Source: Beta vulgaris subsp. vulgaris (lineage: Eukaryota; Streptophyta; Magnoliopsida; Caryophyllales; Amaranthaceae). From it: 64,000 nucleotides of DNA. The stretch covers positions 44,027,342-44,091,341 of the forward strand of contig NC_079206.1 in NCBI RefSeq assembly GCF_026745355.1. Reading direction: 5' to 3'. Both the position numbers and the translations under genes were made by a program. The notes beneath the pieces are model-generated. The model did no database searches and was not told the DNA's origin. It saw nothing but the letters and a program-made list of their open reading frames with translations. The stretch's first letter is position 1, and each line of letters opens with the position of its first letter. Positions 1 to 10,435 of the stretch are shown here, piece after piece.

Positions 1-22
1 AATTCGCCAATTCGAAAAGCTT

Positions 23-1234
23 ATGGGTTATAAGAGGTTTGATGAACATAAGGATTTCAAGGTAGCACACTTGAAGATTACTAGGTATGCTAGTATTTGG
101 TTCGAAAGTTTGAGGAACAAAAGGATTAGGGATGGTGATCCTAGGATTGATACTTGGTCCGAATTGAAAAGACAAATCAAGAAAAGATTCATTCCACGTG
201 AGTATCTTCAAGAGCAATTCTTGAAACTCAATCAAATTCAACAAAACACAAAAAATGTGGCGGAATACACCAAGGAGTTTGAGAAGTTGTGTATTTTGTG
301 CGAATTGGATGAGAAAGAAGAAATGAAGATTGGGCGGTTCATCACTGGATTAAGACCTTCCATAGCCAATAAGGTAGAAACTTCTAACTATATGTTCTTT
401 AATGATGTACTTAGATTGGCCGAAAGGTTTGAAAAACAAGAAAAGGAGGTGAATAAGGGTAAGGAGAAAACTTATGCTAGTAGTTCCTATTCTACTTCCT
501 ACAAGAATAAACCTACCAATAACCAACCTACACAATCATCAACTACCTTATCCAAATTTGACCCGAAGCCGCAAACAAAAGTTTACATGAGTCTGGAACA
601 AGCTGCCTTGGCTAAGAAACAGTGCTACAAATGTCAAAGTTTTGGTCACATCTCACGTGATTGTCCACAAAAGGTTACTATTTCCCCTAAAGATCATAGG
701 ACCTTAGTTGCCTTTCTTGCGCAACAAAAGGAAGAGGAGGAACAGTGCCATACACTGTGCCCTACTCAGTGCCATACTCTGTGCCGTGGGGACGAGGAGG
801 AAAGTAAAGAAGGGGAGTCTGACTTTCAGGATGAGGAGAAATGGGATGATCAAGAACTTCAAGAGGCTGCTCCGGACAAGGATACCTTGATATTTAGGAG
901 ATTACTAAGGGTAGAGTCTCAACCCTTGAAGGAAGAAGAAGAGCAAAGGGAGAATTTGTTTTATACGAGAGCATTTGTAAATGGGAGAGCATGTAATCTC
1001 ATCATTGACAGTGGGTCTTGTGCAAATGTAGCTTCGTCTAAAATGGTGAATATCCTTAAATTACCTACAAGAGATCATGCTAAACCTTATGCTTTGAATT
1101 GGCTTAATGATCATGCACCAATTAAGGTAAAGAAACAAGCACTTGTAGCGTTTTCTATTGGCGATTACAAAGATGAATTGTGGTGCGATGTTATACCTAT
1201 GGATGCTTGTTCTATTTTGTTGGGAAGACTGTGA
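23..1234 (+). pseudogene. gag and aspartic protease part of Ty3/gypsy element
   Basis: This is an open frame of 403 codons that begins in the middle of the gag domain, because upstream sequence lies outside the window. The first ~140 residues look like a retrotransposon gag domain (motif LKITRYASIWFESL). A CCHC zinc knuckle, CYKCQSFGHISRDC, lies near 622-663. An acidic linker follows, then the aspartic protease core LIIDSGSCANV near 1000-1035. The frame ends at a TGA at 1232-1234. The downstream reverse transcriptase is in the same frame and continues at once, so this stop is probably a point mutation within a single gag-pol frame, not a natural terminus. Confidence 0.85.
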
Positions 1235-2990
1235 CAATGGGCTAGGAATGTTGATCATGCTGGAAAAAGTAACATATACTCAGTTATGGTTGGCAAGAGG
1301 CGTTATAGATTGAAACCACTTCCCCCTAAGGTGGCGCCAACTACGGATGTAAACAAGTCAAGTCTTTTCTTGACAAAGGCTGAGTTTGAGAGGGAGGTTG
1401 AAGAATGTGGCGTTGGATATGTGTTGTACATAAGGGAGGCTTCAACACCTAAAGATCCTCCACAAGAACCTACCTTAACGACCCTTCTTAAGGAGTATGA
1501 AGATGTATTTTCGGATGATCTTCCACCGGGACTTCCACCTATTAGAGGCATTGAGCATGCCATTGATTTGGTTCCGGGAGCTTCCCTACCAAATAAGGAG
1601 CTACAAAGACAAGTCCAAGAGCTAATTGACCGAGGGTATGTGCGAGAAAGTAAAAGTCCTTGTGCTGTCCCAGCTTTGTTAGTGCCAAAGAAAGATGGTA
1701 CTTGGCGTATGTGTGTAGATACTGGAGCTGTAAATAACATCACCATCAAGTATAGGGTCCCTATGCCTAGATTGGATGATATGTTGGATGAGTTGCATGC
1801 TGCTAAAATCTTCTCCAAGATCGATTTAAGGAGTGGATACCATCAAATGAGGGTGCGAGAAGGGGATGAGTGGAAAACTGCTTTAAAAACCAAGCAAGGG
1901 TTATATGAGTGGATGGTTATGCCTTTTGGGCTATGCAATGCACCAAGTTCTTTCATGAGGTTAATGAACGAGGTATTACGTCCCTTTATTAACTCATTTG
2001 TTGTTGTTTATTTAGACGACATCTTGATTTATAGTCCTACAAGAGAGTTGGACTTTGGTCGGAGACAAGTTTTTGAGGCTTTGCGTACCCAACAATTATA
2101 TGGCAAGATGGAAAATTGTACATTCTTGGTTACTAGTCTTGTTTTCTTGGGGTATATTGTCTCAAGTGAAGGAGTACATGTTGATCCATCTAAAGTTGAA
2201 GCCATTTCTTCTTGGCCAGAACCAAAGAGTGAGGAGTTTTCATGGATTGGCAAGCTTCTATAGGCGTTTTATCCGAAACTTTAGTACTATGGAAGCACCT
2301 CTTATGGAGCTTACCAAGAAGGGAGAGTTTATTTGGAATAACAATGCAAAGAGGGCTTTTGAAGAATTGAAGAATAGTTTATGTAATGCACTGGTTCTTG
2401 CATTACCAGATTTCTCTAAGCTATTTGAGGTTGAAACTGATGCTAGTGGATTGGGAATAGGAGTTGTGCTTCTTCAAGAAAAACGTCCAATGGCCTTTTT
2501 TAGTGAGAAATTGAATGGGGCTAAGCTTAATTATTCTACATATGACAAGGAGTTCTATGTTATAATTCGTGCACTTGAGCATTAGTCTCATTATCTTCGA
2601 GCTAAACCATTTGTGTTACACTCGGATCATGAGAGTCTAAAACACATACATGGACAACAAAAACTTAATGTGAGACATGTTAAGTGGGTGGAATTTTTAC
2701 AATCATTCACGTTTACTTCTAAGTATAAAGAAGGCAAAGATAATGTTGTAGCGGATGCATTGTCAAGAAGAGGGTATTTGTTGGCAATCATGGAAGCTAG
2801 ATTGTTGGGGTTTGAAATTCTCAAGCAACACTATAGTAATGATGATGATTTCAAGGAGATAATTGCTACTCCTAAGGGATCCTATGTTGTTCAAGATGGG
2901 TTCTTAAAGGAGAATCGTCTATGTGTGCCCAAGTGTAGTGTGCGTGAGTTGTTGGTAAGAGAAATGCATGCTGGAGGTATTGCGGGACAT
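1235..2990 (+). pseudogene. reverse transcriptase and RNase H part of Ty3/gypsy pol, broken
   Basis: The frame from the protease continues through reverse transcriptase to about 2225. It contains the fingers motif WRMCVD, the FSKIDLRSGYHQ motif and the catalytic YLDD at about 2010-2025 (context [13 protein letters not shown]). Around 2222-2240 the frame shifts, and the connection region ([15 protein letters not shown]) continues in another frame. RNase H follows ([14 protein letters not shown]). A TAG at 2583-2585 interrupts it, after which the same frame resumes ([11 protein letters not shown]). At least two frame-breaking lesions show that the pol gene is dead. Confidence 0.88.
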
Positions 2991-3976
2991 TTTGGGGGTA
3001 CGTACATAAGAAATATGAATTGTTATGTGAGCATTTCTATTGGCCTAAGATGCTTAAAGATGTTCATCATGTGATTGAAAGATGCGCCACATGCCAAAAG
3101 GCCAAGAGTACCTTCCATAAAGGTTTGTACACTCCATAACTGGTTCCTAGTGTGCCTTGGGATAGTGTAAGTATGGATTTCATTGTTGGCTTACCAAGGA
3201 TAGCAAGGGGAAAGGACTCAATCATGGTAGTGGTTGATCATTTTAGCAAGATGGCTCATTTTATACCGTGCCATAAAACTGATGATGCAAGTAATGTAGC
3301 AGATTTGTACTACAAAAGAAGTGGTACGACTTCATGGAATTCCTAAGAGTATAATGTCGGATAGGGATACTAAGTTTCTTAGCTACTTTTGGAAGACTCT
3401 TTGGAAGCTTGTGGGAACTAAATTGCTATTTAGTACTTCACATCACCCATAAACGGATGGACAAACCGAAGTCATAAATAGCACATTGGATACTTTGCTT
3501 CGAGGATTGGTGAGTAAGTCTACAAAAGATTGGGATGTGCATTTGGCTCATGCGGAGTTTGCATACAATATAGCACCTTCCTCTATAACAGGTTCATCTT
3601 CATTCTTATTGTTTATGGGATTAATCTACATATTCCTATTGATCTTGTTGAGTTGTCACGAGGAGATCTTGTTAACTTTGATGCTCAAGCTCGACAACAA
3701 TCTTTCATGAAGAGATGTAAGGAGGTTAAGTTACAAATTGAGAGAATGAATGAACGTTACAAGCAACAAGCTAATAAACACCGAAAATTGCAAGAGTTTC
3801 AAGTAGGGGATTTGGTATGGTTAAACCTATGCAAGGAAAGGTTTCCTGGAAGGCGCAAAAACAAATTCATGCCAAGGGAAGATGGTCCATTTCGTGTATT
3901 AGGACGTATTTGTGATAATGCTTATAAGTTAGAACTTCCTGAATCTTATGGAGGTGTAACTTCTACCTTTATGTAG
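2960..3976 (+). pseudogene. integrase part of Ty3/gypsy pol, broken
   Basis: An HHCC zinc-binding region can be read across a frameshift near 3000 ([14 protein letters not shown] near 3064-3105). The catalytic core follows, with MDFIVGLP near 3175 and SDRDTKF near 3357. TAG/TAA stops occur around 3137 and 3450, and there are further frame changes before the C-terminal domain (FQVGDLVWLNL, GPFRVLGRICDNAYKLELP, to about 3950). The spacing matches a DD35E retroviral-type integrase. No chromodomain follows. Confidence 0.85.
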
Positions 3977-4040
3977 GTGATTTATCCCTTTATGTACTTG
4001 ATGAGAATTTGGGGACAAATTCTTTAAAAGAAGGGGAGAA

Positions 4041-4569
4041 TGATATGGATCATGAGGCGCCAAGTGTTACTAGAAGTGGTAAGGCGTTTAGTAACAAGAC
4101 AGTGCCTGACACAGTGCTAACTACTGTTTGGACAGCTAAAGAAGAATGCGATATGGGAGATTGCAACGTATTGCAATTTGGGTTGTCACTTGGACATGGG
4201 TCAAGTAATGCTTGTATTACTTGGGTGGGTATAGAGTAGTTGTATGTTATGTTATGTAATTACTCTAGAAGTTCTTTTATGCTTTATGTTGTTAAGTAGT
4301 TAAGTCGGTTGTTATTAGGCATAGAAGTTAGTTAAACTCGGTTGTGTAGTACATGGCTTGTCCTATATAAGCACATGTATTGTATTGGATATAAGGAGTA
4401 TGGTATGTTGTTGATCAATGAAATAAGAATCCTTGAGAGTATTGCTAAGAATACTTGAGAGAAAGTTTAGAGACTAGCTTGACTTGTGGATTCAAGTCGT
4501 TGCCTTTGTTCTAAACTTGAAGTCGTTGCCTTCAAGATTCTTTCCATCTACACCTTCAAACACATTCCA
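4041..4569 (+). repeat. 3' LTR of the Ty3/gypsy element
   Basis: A polypurine tract (4025-4040, AAAAGAAGGGGAGAA) is followed directly by TGATATGG, the expected LTR start. A TATA box (TATATAA, about 4364-4370) and a possible AATAA-type signal near 4420 lie inside. The right border is set at a CA near 4569. That border is an estimate, because the 5' LTR is not in the window for comparison. A short open frame (4009-4239) runs across the LTR start and is probably the decayed pol C-terminus. Confidence 0.6.
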
Positions 4570-5946
4570 TAAACGTTTATTTTAGCCAAGAAACCTCCAT
4601 ATACATCTGGAACATCAAGTTCCACATCAATAATTGCATGCTATTACTTAATCTGCGAAATATTATTCCTCTTGTGCGTTTTTGGTATTCTTTGATGAAT
4701 TTTAGGTATCGAGAACATAATTGGAGTATGATTGGACAAGTTTGAGTACTTAGGAGCAATTCGAAGCAAGCTACATTGATAAGGATCATTTTGGATGTAT
4801 TTGAGTGCAAATTGGAGCTCAATTGGAGTTGGAATTCATTGATAGAATTGTGGAAATTGAGTCATGTTCACTCTCTATCCCTAACATCTGACTCGATGCT
4901 GATATTGGGATGATTCCAAGGGCATTTGAAAGTAGGCTTGAAGAGCTTTTCAACGATAGGTTGCACGGCGCAAGAAGAGTTGTATTTTGAGAGATATGGG
5001 CTTCGAAAGTTGACCCAGTCTGCCAGAAACTTCTTACGCGCACGCGATTTTGATAATTTTGGGCCATCAAATGATTTTTTTGGCTTCCTTATCTTGTAAT
5101 TTGGTTCCCTACTAGTTTTAGGAGTTAGAACTATATATTAGAGGTTTTCTAATTAGAGGAGGACATCTATTACTCACTTTTTAATATCACGTTATTTTTG
5201 CCTCTCTAGTTTTCTCTCTAGTTTTATTTCCTATTGCTACTTTGGAAATCCAAGCTTTCATATTCATCTTCAATTCAATCAAGTTTTATTCTCTCATCTT
5301 CTCTTTATTATTATTTTATTATGTTTTTCATTATGTTTATTGCTCATTTTGCCATGATTAGTGAGTAGTCTTTTTATCTAGCGATTGAGTTGAGCCGCCC
5401 TAGTATGGATTGATCATGTAAACTCTTCTCTATTTCCCATGTTATTGAATTATATGTTTAGGGTTTGAAAAGATTGTTGTTATTGTTAATTGTGCATGTT
5501 GATTTAGTCCTAGTTTTATATTATCAACGAAAGTTGGAGTTGAATTTAGGAATATTTGTTTGATGCTAAATTGATATTTTATTAATTAAGTTCATCAACG
5601 AAAGTTGGGTCTTGATTTAGATAATCTTGTTATTGGTTTGAATTCTCCCACGAAAATAGGCGAGAACTAGAATTGGGAATTATTTGCTTTGGTTCTTAAT
5701 GCTTCTAATTATGTGTGTAAGCCATGAAAATAGGAGACATGCATGTTAGTTAGGCCTTTTGCTATCACGAAAGTGAGTTCTAGGTATTGAGGAATGACCG
5801 AGTATTTAGTTTTGTTTCGCAGCTGTGCTTTATTAATGAGTCATAAGGGAATGTCAATCTCGCCTAAACTTTAATTGAATAATTGGGATGTGAGTATTAT
5901 TTTGATCAATTCATATCAGCGGTGATACTTAATTATTTTGGTTCAT
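4570..5946. other. noncoding LTR-retrotransposon-like DNA
   Basis: I find no coding domain here. The stretch has the look of plant LTR/5'-leader DNA. There is a run of Cys-poor, AT-rich text with pyrimidine-rich blocks near 5195-5330. After it comes a series of phrases of the type CACGAAAGT or CACGAAAATAGG spaced along 5530-5770. The right edge (about 5946) coincides with the point where a CACTA TNPA-like exon is cut off. This suggests an element inserted into that exon, in turn hit by the gypsy element at 1-4569. Borders are uncertain. Confidence 0.4.
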
Positions 5947-6341
5947 GTGTCTTGCACTCTGTGCATGTTTCTCACGCTTAGCCTATAAGATAACATGGTT
6001 AGTTTTAAAACACATCTAACTATACTTAAAGTAAATATGCAAATTCTAATATAGCTTAACGCACAATATACTTACCACAATCTCGAGCGTAGTATTTTGG
6101 GCAACAAATGCCTCCCAATCTTCTCGTTTTATATGTGTCCAAATCTCAAAAGGCATGCTATCCGATTGTCGTGAATCTTCATCTCCCCCGTCCTTTTCAA
6201 TTTTCCTCCTCTTTTATTCCTCTTTCTCCGTTTCGTGATCCATCCACTAACTAGTTTGCTTTTGAAATCTCTAAATCTTTCGACCACCGCGGATAGGAAC
6301 AACGCCCTTTTAGCTTCATTAGGAGTAATATGGAACAAATT
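5947..6341 (-). pseudogene. TNPA-like / plant transposase-24-type exons of the CACTA element
   Basis: On the minus strand an acceptor (TTTCTATAG) opens an exon at 6341 reading NLFHITPNEAKRA and RFRDFKSKLVSGW. After a frame change near 6200 it continues as PFEIWTHIKREDWEAFVA and ends at 6076 with a GTAAGT donor. A second exon begins at 5982 after CTTATAG (AKREKHAQSARHMN) and is cut near 5947. The KREDWEAFV and AKREKHAQSARHMN segments resemble the conserved part of the second protein of plant CACTA elements. This assignment comes from remembered family features, not from a database search. Confidence 0.6.
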
Positions 6342-6425
6342 CTATAGAAATAAGAAATAAACTAGGACTTAATTTCCTTATACATATACATCAATGAAAA
6401 CATGTGGCTAAATACAAAAAACAAA
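6342..6425. other. intron sequence of TNPA-like gene bordering the repeat array
   Basis: This short AT-rich stretch lies between the TNPA-like acceptor and the first full unit of the tandem array. Its last ~35 bases already resemble the array (TGTGGCTAAATACAAAA). Confidence 0.4.
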
Positions 6426-8345
6426 GTACATGGAACATAAAAAGCAAAAATCGGCCCGAAATGACCTTTACTTACCCAAAATGGGTTTCATGTTCCCAAA
6501 ATGGGTTTCTAGGTATATGAATGCTTTTAGTTGCCTATAATGGTTGTATATGTTGTTATTAGAGCTAAATATGTTCTAACATGTTGCTAAATACGTGAAA
6601 CTTAGAACATGGAACATGAAAAGCAAAAAGCAGCTCGATTTGGCTTTCATTTACGCAAAATGGGTTTCTAAGCATGTGAAGTGAGTTTTCTTGACTCTAA
6701 TGGTTATATATGTTGTATTTATAGTTACATATGTCTGAACATGTGGCTAAATACAAAAAGCAAAGTACATGGAACATGAACAGAATAAATCAGCCCGAAT
6801 TGACCTTTACTTACCCAAAATGGGTTTCATGTTCCCAAAATGGGTTTCTAAGTATATGAATGCTTTTAGTTGCTTATAATGGTTGTATATGTTGTTATTA
6901 GAGCTAAATATGTCCTAACATGTTGCTAAATGCGTGAAACTTAGAACATGGAACATGAAAAGCAAAAAGCGGTCCGACTTAGCTTTCATTTACGCAAAAT
7001 GGGTTTCTAAGCATGTGAATTGAGTTTTCTTGACTCTAATTATTATATATCTTGTATTTATAGTTACATATGTCTTAACATGTGGCTAAATACAAAAAAC
7101 AAAGTACATGGAACATGAAAAGCAAAAATCGGCCCGAAATGACCTTTACTTACCCAAAATGGGTTTCTAAGTATATGAATGCTTTAAGTTTCCTATAATG
7201 GTTGTATATGTTATTATTATAGCTAAATATATCCTAACATATTACTAAATGCGTGAAACTTAGAGCATGGAACATGAAAAGCAAAAAGCGGCTCGATTTG
7301 GCTTTCATATACGCGAAATGGGTTTCTAAGCATGTGAAGTGAGTTTTCTTGACTCTAATGGTTATATATGTTTTATTTATAGTTACATATGTCTTAATAT
7401 GTGGAGCAATAAAAAACAAAGTACATGGAACATGAAAAGCAAAAATCGGCCTGAAATGACCTTTACTTACCCAAAATGGGTTTCTAAGTATATGAATGCT
7501 TTAAGTTTCCTATAATGGTTGTATATGTTATTATTAGAGCTAAATATATCCTAACATGTTACTAAATGCGTGAAACTTAGAGCATGGAACATGAAAAGCA
7601 AAAAGCGGCCCGATTTGGCTTTCATATACGCGAAATGGGTTTCTAAGCATGTGAAGTGAGTTTTCTTGACTCTAATGGTTCTATATGTTTTATTTATAGT
7701 TACATATGTCTTAATATGTGGAGCAATACAAAAAACAAAGTACATGGAACATGAAAAGCAAAAATCGGCCTGAAATGACCTTTACTTACCCAAAATGGGT
7801 TTCTAAGTATATGAATGCTTTAAGTTTCCTATAATGGTTGTATATGTTATTATTAGAGCTAAATATATCCTAACATGTTATTAAATGCGTGAAACTTAGA
7901 GAATGGAACATGAAAAGCAAAAAGCGGCCCGATTTGGCTTTCATATACGCGAAACGGGTTTCTAAGCATGTGAAGTGAGTTTTCTTGACTCTAATGGTTA
8001 TATATGTTTTATTTATAGTTACATATGTCTTAATATGTGGAGCAATACAAAAAACAAAGTACATGGAACATGAGAAGCAAAAATCGGCCTGAAATGACCT
8101 TTACTTACCCAAAATGGGTTTCTAAGTATATGAATGCTTTAAGTTTCCTATAATGGTTGTATATGTTATTATTAGAGCTGAATATATCCTAACATGTTAC
8201 TAAATGCGTGAAACTTAGAGCATGGAACATGAAAAGCAAAAAGCGGCCCGATTTGGCTTTCTTATACGCTAAATGGGTTTCTAAGCATGTGAAGTGAGTT
8301 TTCTTAACTCTAATGGTTCTATATGTTTTATTTATAGTTACATAT
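6426..8345. repeat. tandem array of six ~319-339-bp higher-order units
   Basis: The landmark GTACATGGAACAT recurs at 6426, 6765, 7104, 7421, 7740 and 8059, giving periods of 339, 339, 317, 319 and 319. Each unit is a dimer of two diverged ~160-bp halves: one contains AAATCGGCCCGAAATGACC and the other AAAGCGGCCCGATTTGGC, and both then carry an AAATGGGTTTCTAAG phrase. The first two units are about 20 bp longer because the ATGGGTTTC phrase is duplicated. The long minus-strand frames here (MYFVFCIAPHIKTYVT and similar) simply repeat with the array and are not genes. Confidence 0.93.
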
Positions 8346-9267
8346 GTCCACAATCACATCATCTAGGACCATGTTTGAGAATCCTAAAATATTTACAAAA
8401 AGATATTACAAACGCGCAAGATCAAATAAAAACATGAAAGAAATTATAAACGCGAAAGATAAAACAAGAACATGAAAGAAATTAGAAACGTGCAGACTTA
8501 AACAAAAAAAAATGAATGAACTTAGAGATGATGATATATACTAACTCCTCAAAAAAAATATTGCACAGTCCCAAACCTCCCTTTTGTCACTGCCCACACC
8601 TCCTTACTGCCATTCCCCCCCTCCCTGCACTCCCTACCCCCTCCCTGCCACATCCACCACTCCCTCCCTCCCTGCCACTGCTCTGCCACTGCCCCCCTCC
8701 CTGCACTGTCACTTCCCCCTGCACTTCCACTCTCTCCCTGCCACTGCCTACTGCCCCCCTGTCACTGCCTACTGCCCCCCTCATCCCTGCCACTGCCTAC
8801 TACCCCCCTAGCACTACCACTCCCCCTGCACTCCCCACACTCACTACACACACCCCCTCCCTACCCTCTTACACTCCCCACTCCCTCCCTACCCTGGCCA
8901 CTGCACACACTCACTCCCCCCTATACTGCACACACTTACTCCCCCTGCACACACTCACTGCCCCCATCACACACTCACCACTGCACACCCTCCCACTACC
9001 CTACCGCACTCCCCCTCACTCACCCACTGCCCTGCCACACTCACCCACTGCACACCCTCCCACTACACAGTCCCCCCCCACTGACACAGTCCCCTCCCTC
9101 ACACACCCTCACTCACCCACCTGCCACTCCACTGCACTCACTCCCACTTCCCTACATAATCCTCCCCCACTGCCCCACTGCCCTGCACAGTCCCCCCCCA
9201 GAAGCACAGTCCCCCACCCCCTTGCATAGTCCCCCCCCCTTTGCACAGTCCCCCACCCCTGCAAAAA
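8346..9267. repeat. C/T-rich low-complexity tract between the two arrays
   Basis: The first 200 bases are A-rich with repeated AACATGAAAGAAATTA and ACGCGAAAGAT phrases. From 8570 to 9262 the plus strand is an almost pure pyrimidine/CA tract built from variants of CCCCCTGCACA and CACTGCCC. It is open over long stretches (for example 8516-9229) only because it lacks A+T-rich stop triplets. I see no gene in it. Confidence 0.85.
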
Positions 9268-10385
9268 TCTTTAATTAGGCCATAAACGACATTCATCTAC
9301 CCAAAATGCTTTCTTCCATCATGTGGCACAACTTTACGTAACTCTAATGGTGATATAGATACTAACAAGAACTAGCCATGACATTACATGCGGCTAAAAG
9401 CGATAAATTAAAGAATTTGAGCTTGAAAAGCCGAAATCGGCCCAAAATGACATTCACTTACCCAAAGTGGGTTTCAATACATGTGAAGCTAGCTTAGTTG
9501 ATTGCAATACATATATAGATACTAATAAGAACTAAACATGACATTACATGAAACTAAAAGTGATAAATTAAAGAATTTGATCTTGAAAAGCCGAAATCGA
9601 CCCAAAATGACATCCACTTACCCAAAGTGGGTTTCAATACATGTGAAACTAGTTTAGTTGATTGCAATACATATATAAATACTAATAAGAACTAAACATT
9701 ACATTACATGAAACTAAAAGCGATAAATTAAAGAATTTGGTCTTGAAAAGCCGAAATCGGCTCAAAATGACATCCACTTACCTAGAGTGGGTTTCAATAA
9801 TGTGAAGCTAGTTTAGTTGATTGCAATACATATATAGATACTAATAAGAACTAAAAATGACATTACATGCGGTTAAAAGCGATAAATCAAAGAATTTGAT
9901 CTTGAAAAGCCGAAATAAACCCAAAATGACATCCACTTACCCATAGTAGGTTTCAATACATGTTAAGCTAGTTTAGTTGATCAATACATATATAGATACT
10001 AATAAAAACTAACCATGACATTACATGCGGCTAAACGTGATAAATTAAAGAATTTGAGCTTGAAAAGCCGAAATCGGCCCAAAATGACATCCACTTACCC
10101 AAAGTGGGTTTCAATACATGTGAAGCTAGTTTAGTTGATTGCAATACATATATAGATACTAATAAGAACTAGCCATGATATTACATGCGGCTAAAAGCGA
10201 TAAATTAAAGAATTTGAGCTTGAAAAGCCGAAATCGGCCCAAAATGGCATCCACTTATCCAAAGTGGGTTTCAATATATGTGAAGCGAGTTTAGTTGATT
10301 GCAATACATATATAGATACTAATAAGAACTAAACATGACATTACATGAAACTAAAAGTGAGAAATTAAGTCAAGTGACCTTGAAA
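9268..10385. repeat. tandem array of ~160-bp units
   Basis: The landmark GATAAATTAAAGAATTTG recurs near 9402, 9562, 9722, 9880, 10038 and 10198, a period of 158-160 bp. Each unit includes AAATCGGCCCAAAATGACAT and CACTTACCCAAAGTGGGTTTC. These phrases are close to those in the half-units of the 6426-8345 array, so both arrays come from one ancestral ~160-bp monomer. Confidence 0.93.
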
Positions 10386-10435
10386 AGCCAAAATCCGAAA
10401 TTTGAAATTGAGAAGTCGAGCCTTTTGCCACCTTC

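Larger units (their letters stand above)
1..4569 (+). mobile_element. Ty3/gypsy LTR retrotransposon, decayed, 5' end outside window
   Basis: The order gag, protease, reverse transcriptase, RNase H, integrase, polypurine tract, LTR is the Ty3/gypsy order. The window opens inside gag, so the 5' LTR and primer site are not visible. The coding part carries several stop codons and frameshifts, so the copy cannot make a full polyprotein. No chromodomain is visible after the integrase. A CRM-like or other chromovirus-related lineage is possible because reading continues towards the 3' LTR, but I do not assign a clade. The individual parts are listed separately. Confidence 0.93.

Noticed and set aside
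7234..8064. Three similar ~60-codon minus-strand frames
   Set aside because: They recur with the 319-bp tandem repeat and only reflect its period.
8516..9229. Pro/Ser/Thr-rich frame of 237 codons
   Set aside because: It lies entirely in a pyrimidine/CA low-complexity tract; openness follows from composition and no domain or splice context is present.
6426..10385. CRISPR-like array
   Set aside because: Units are 160-339 bp and similar throughout, without short repeats and unique spacers; the host is a plant.
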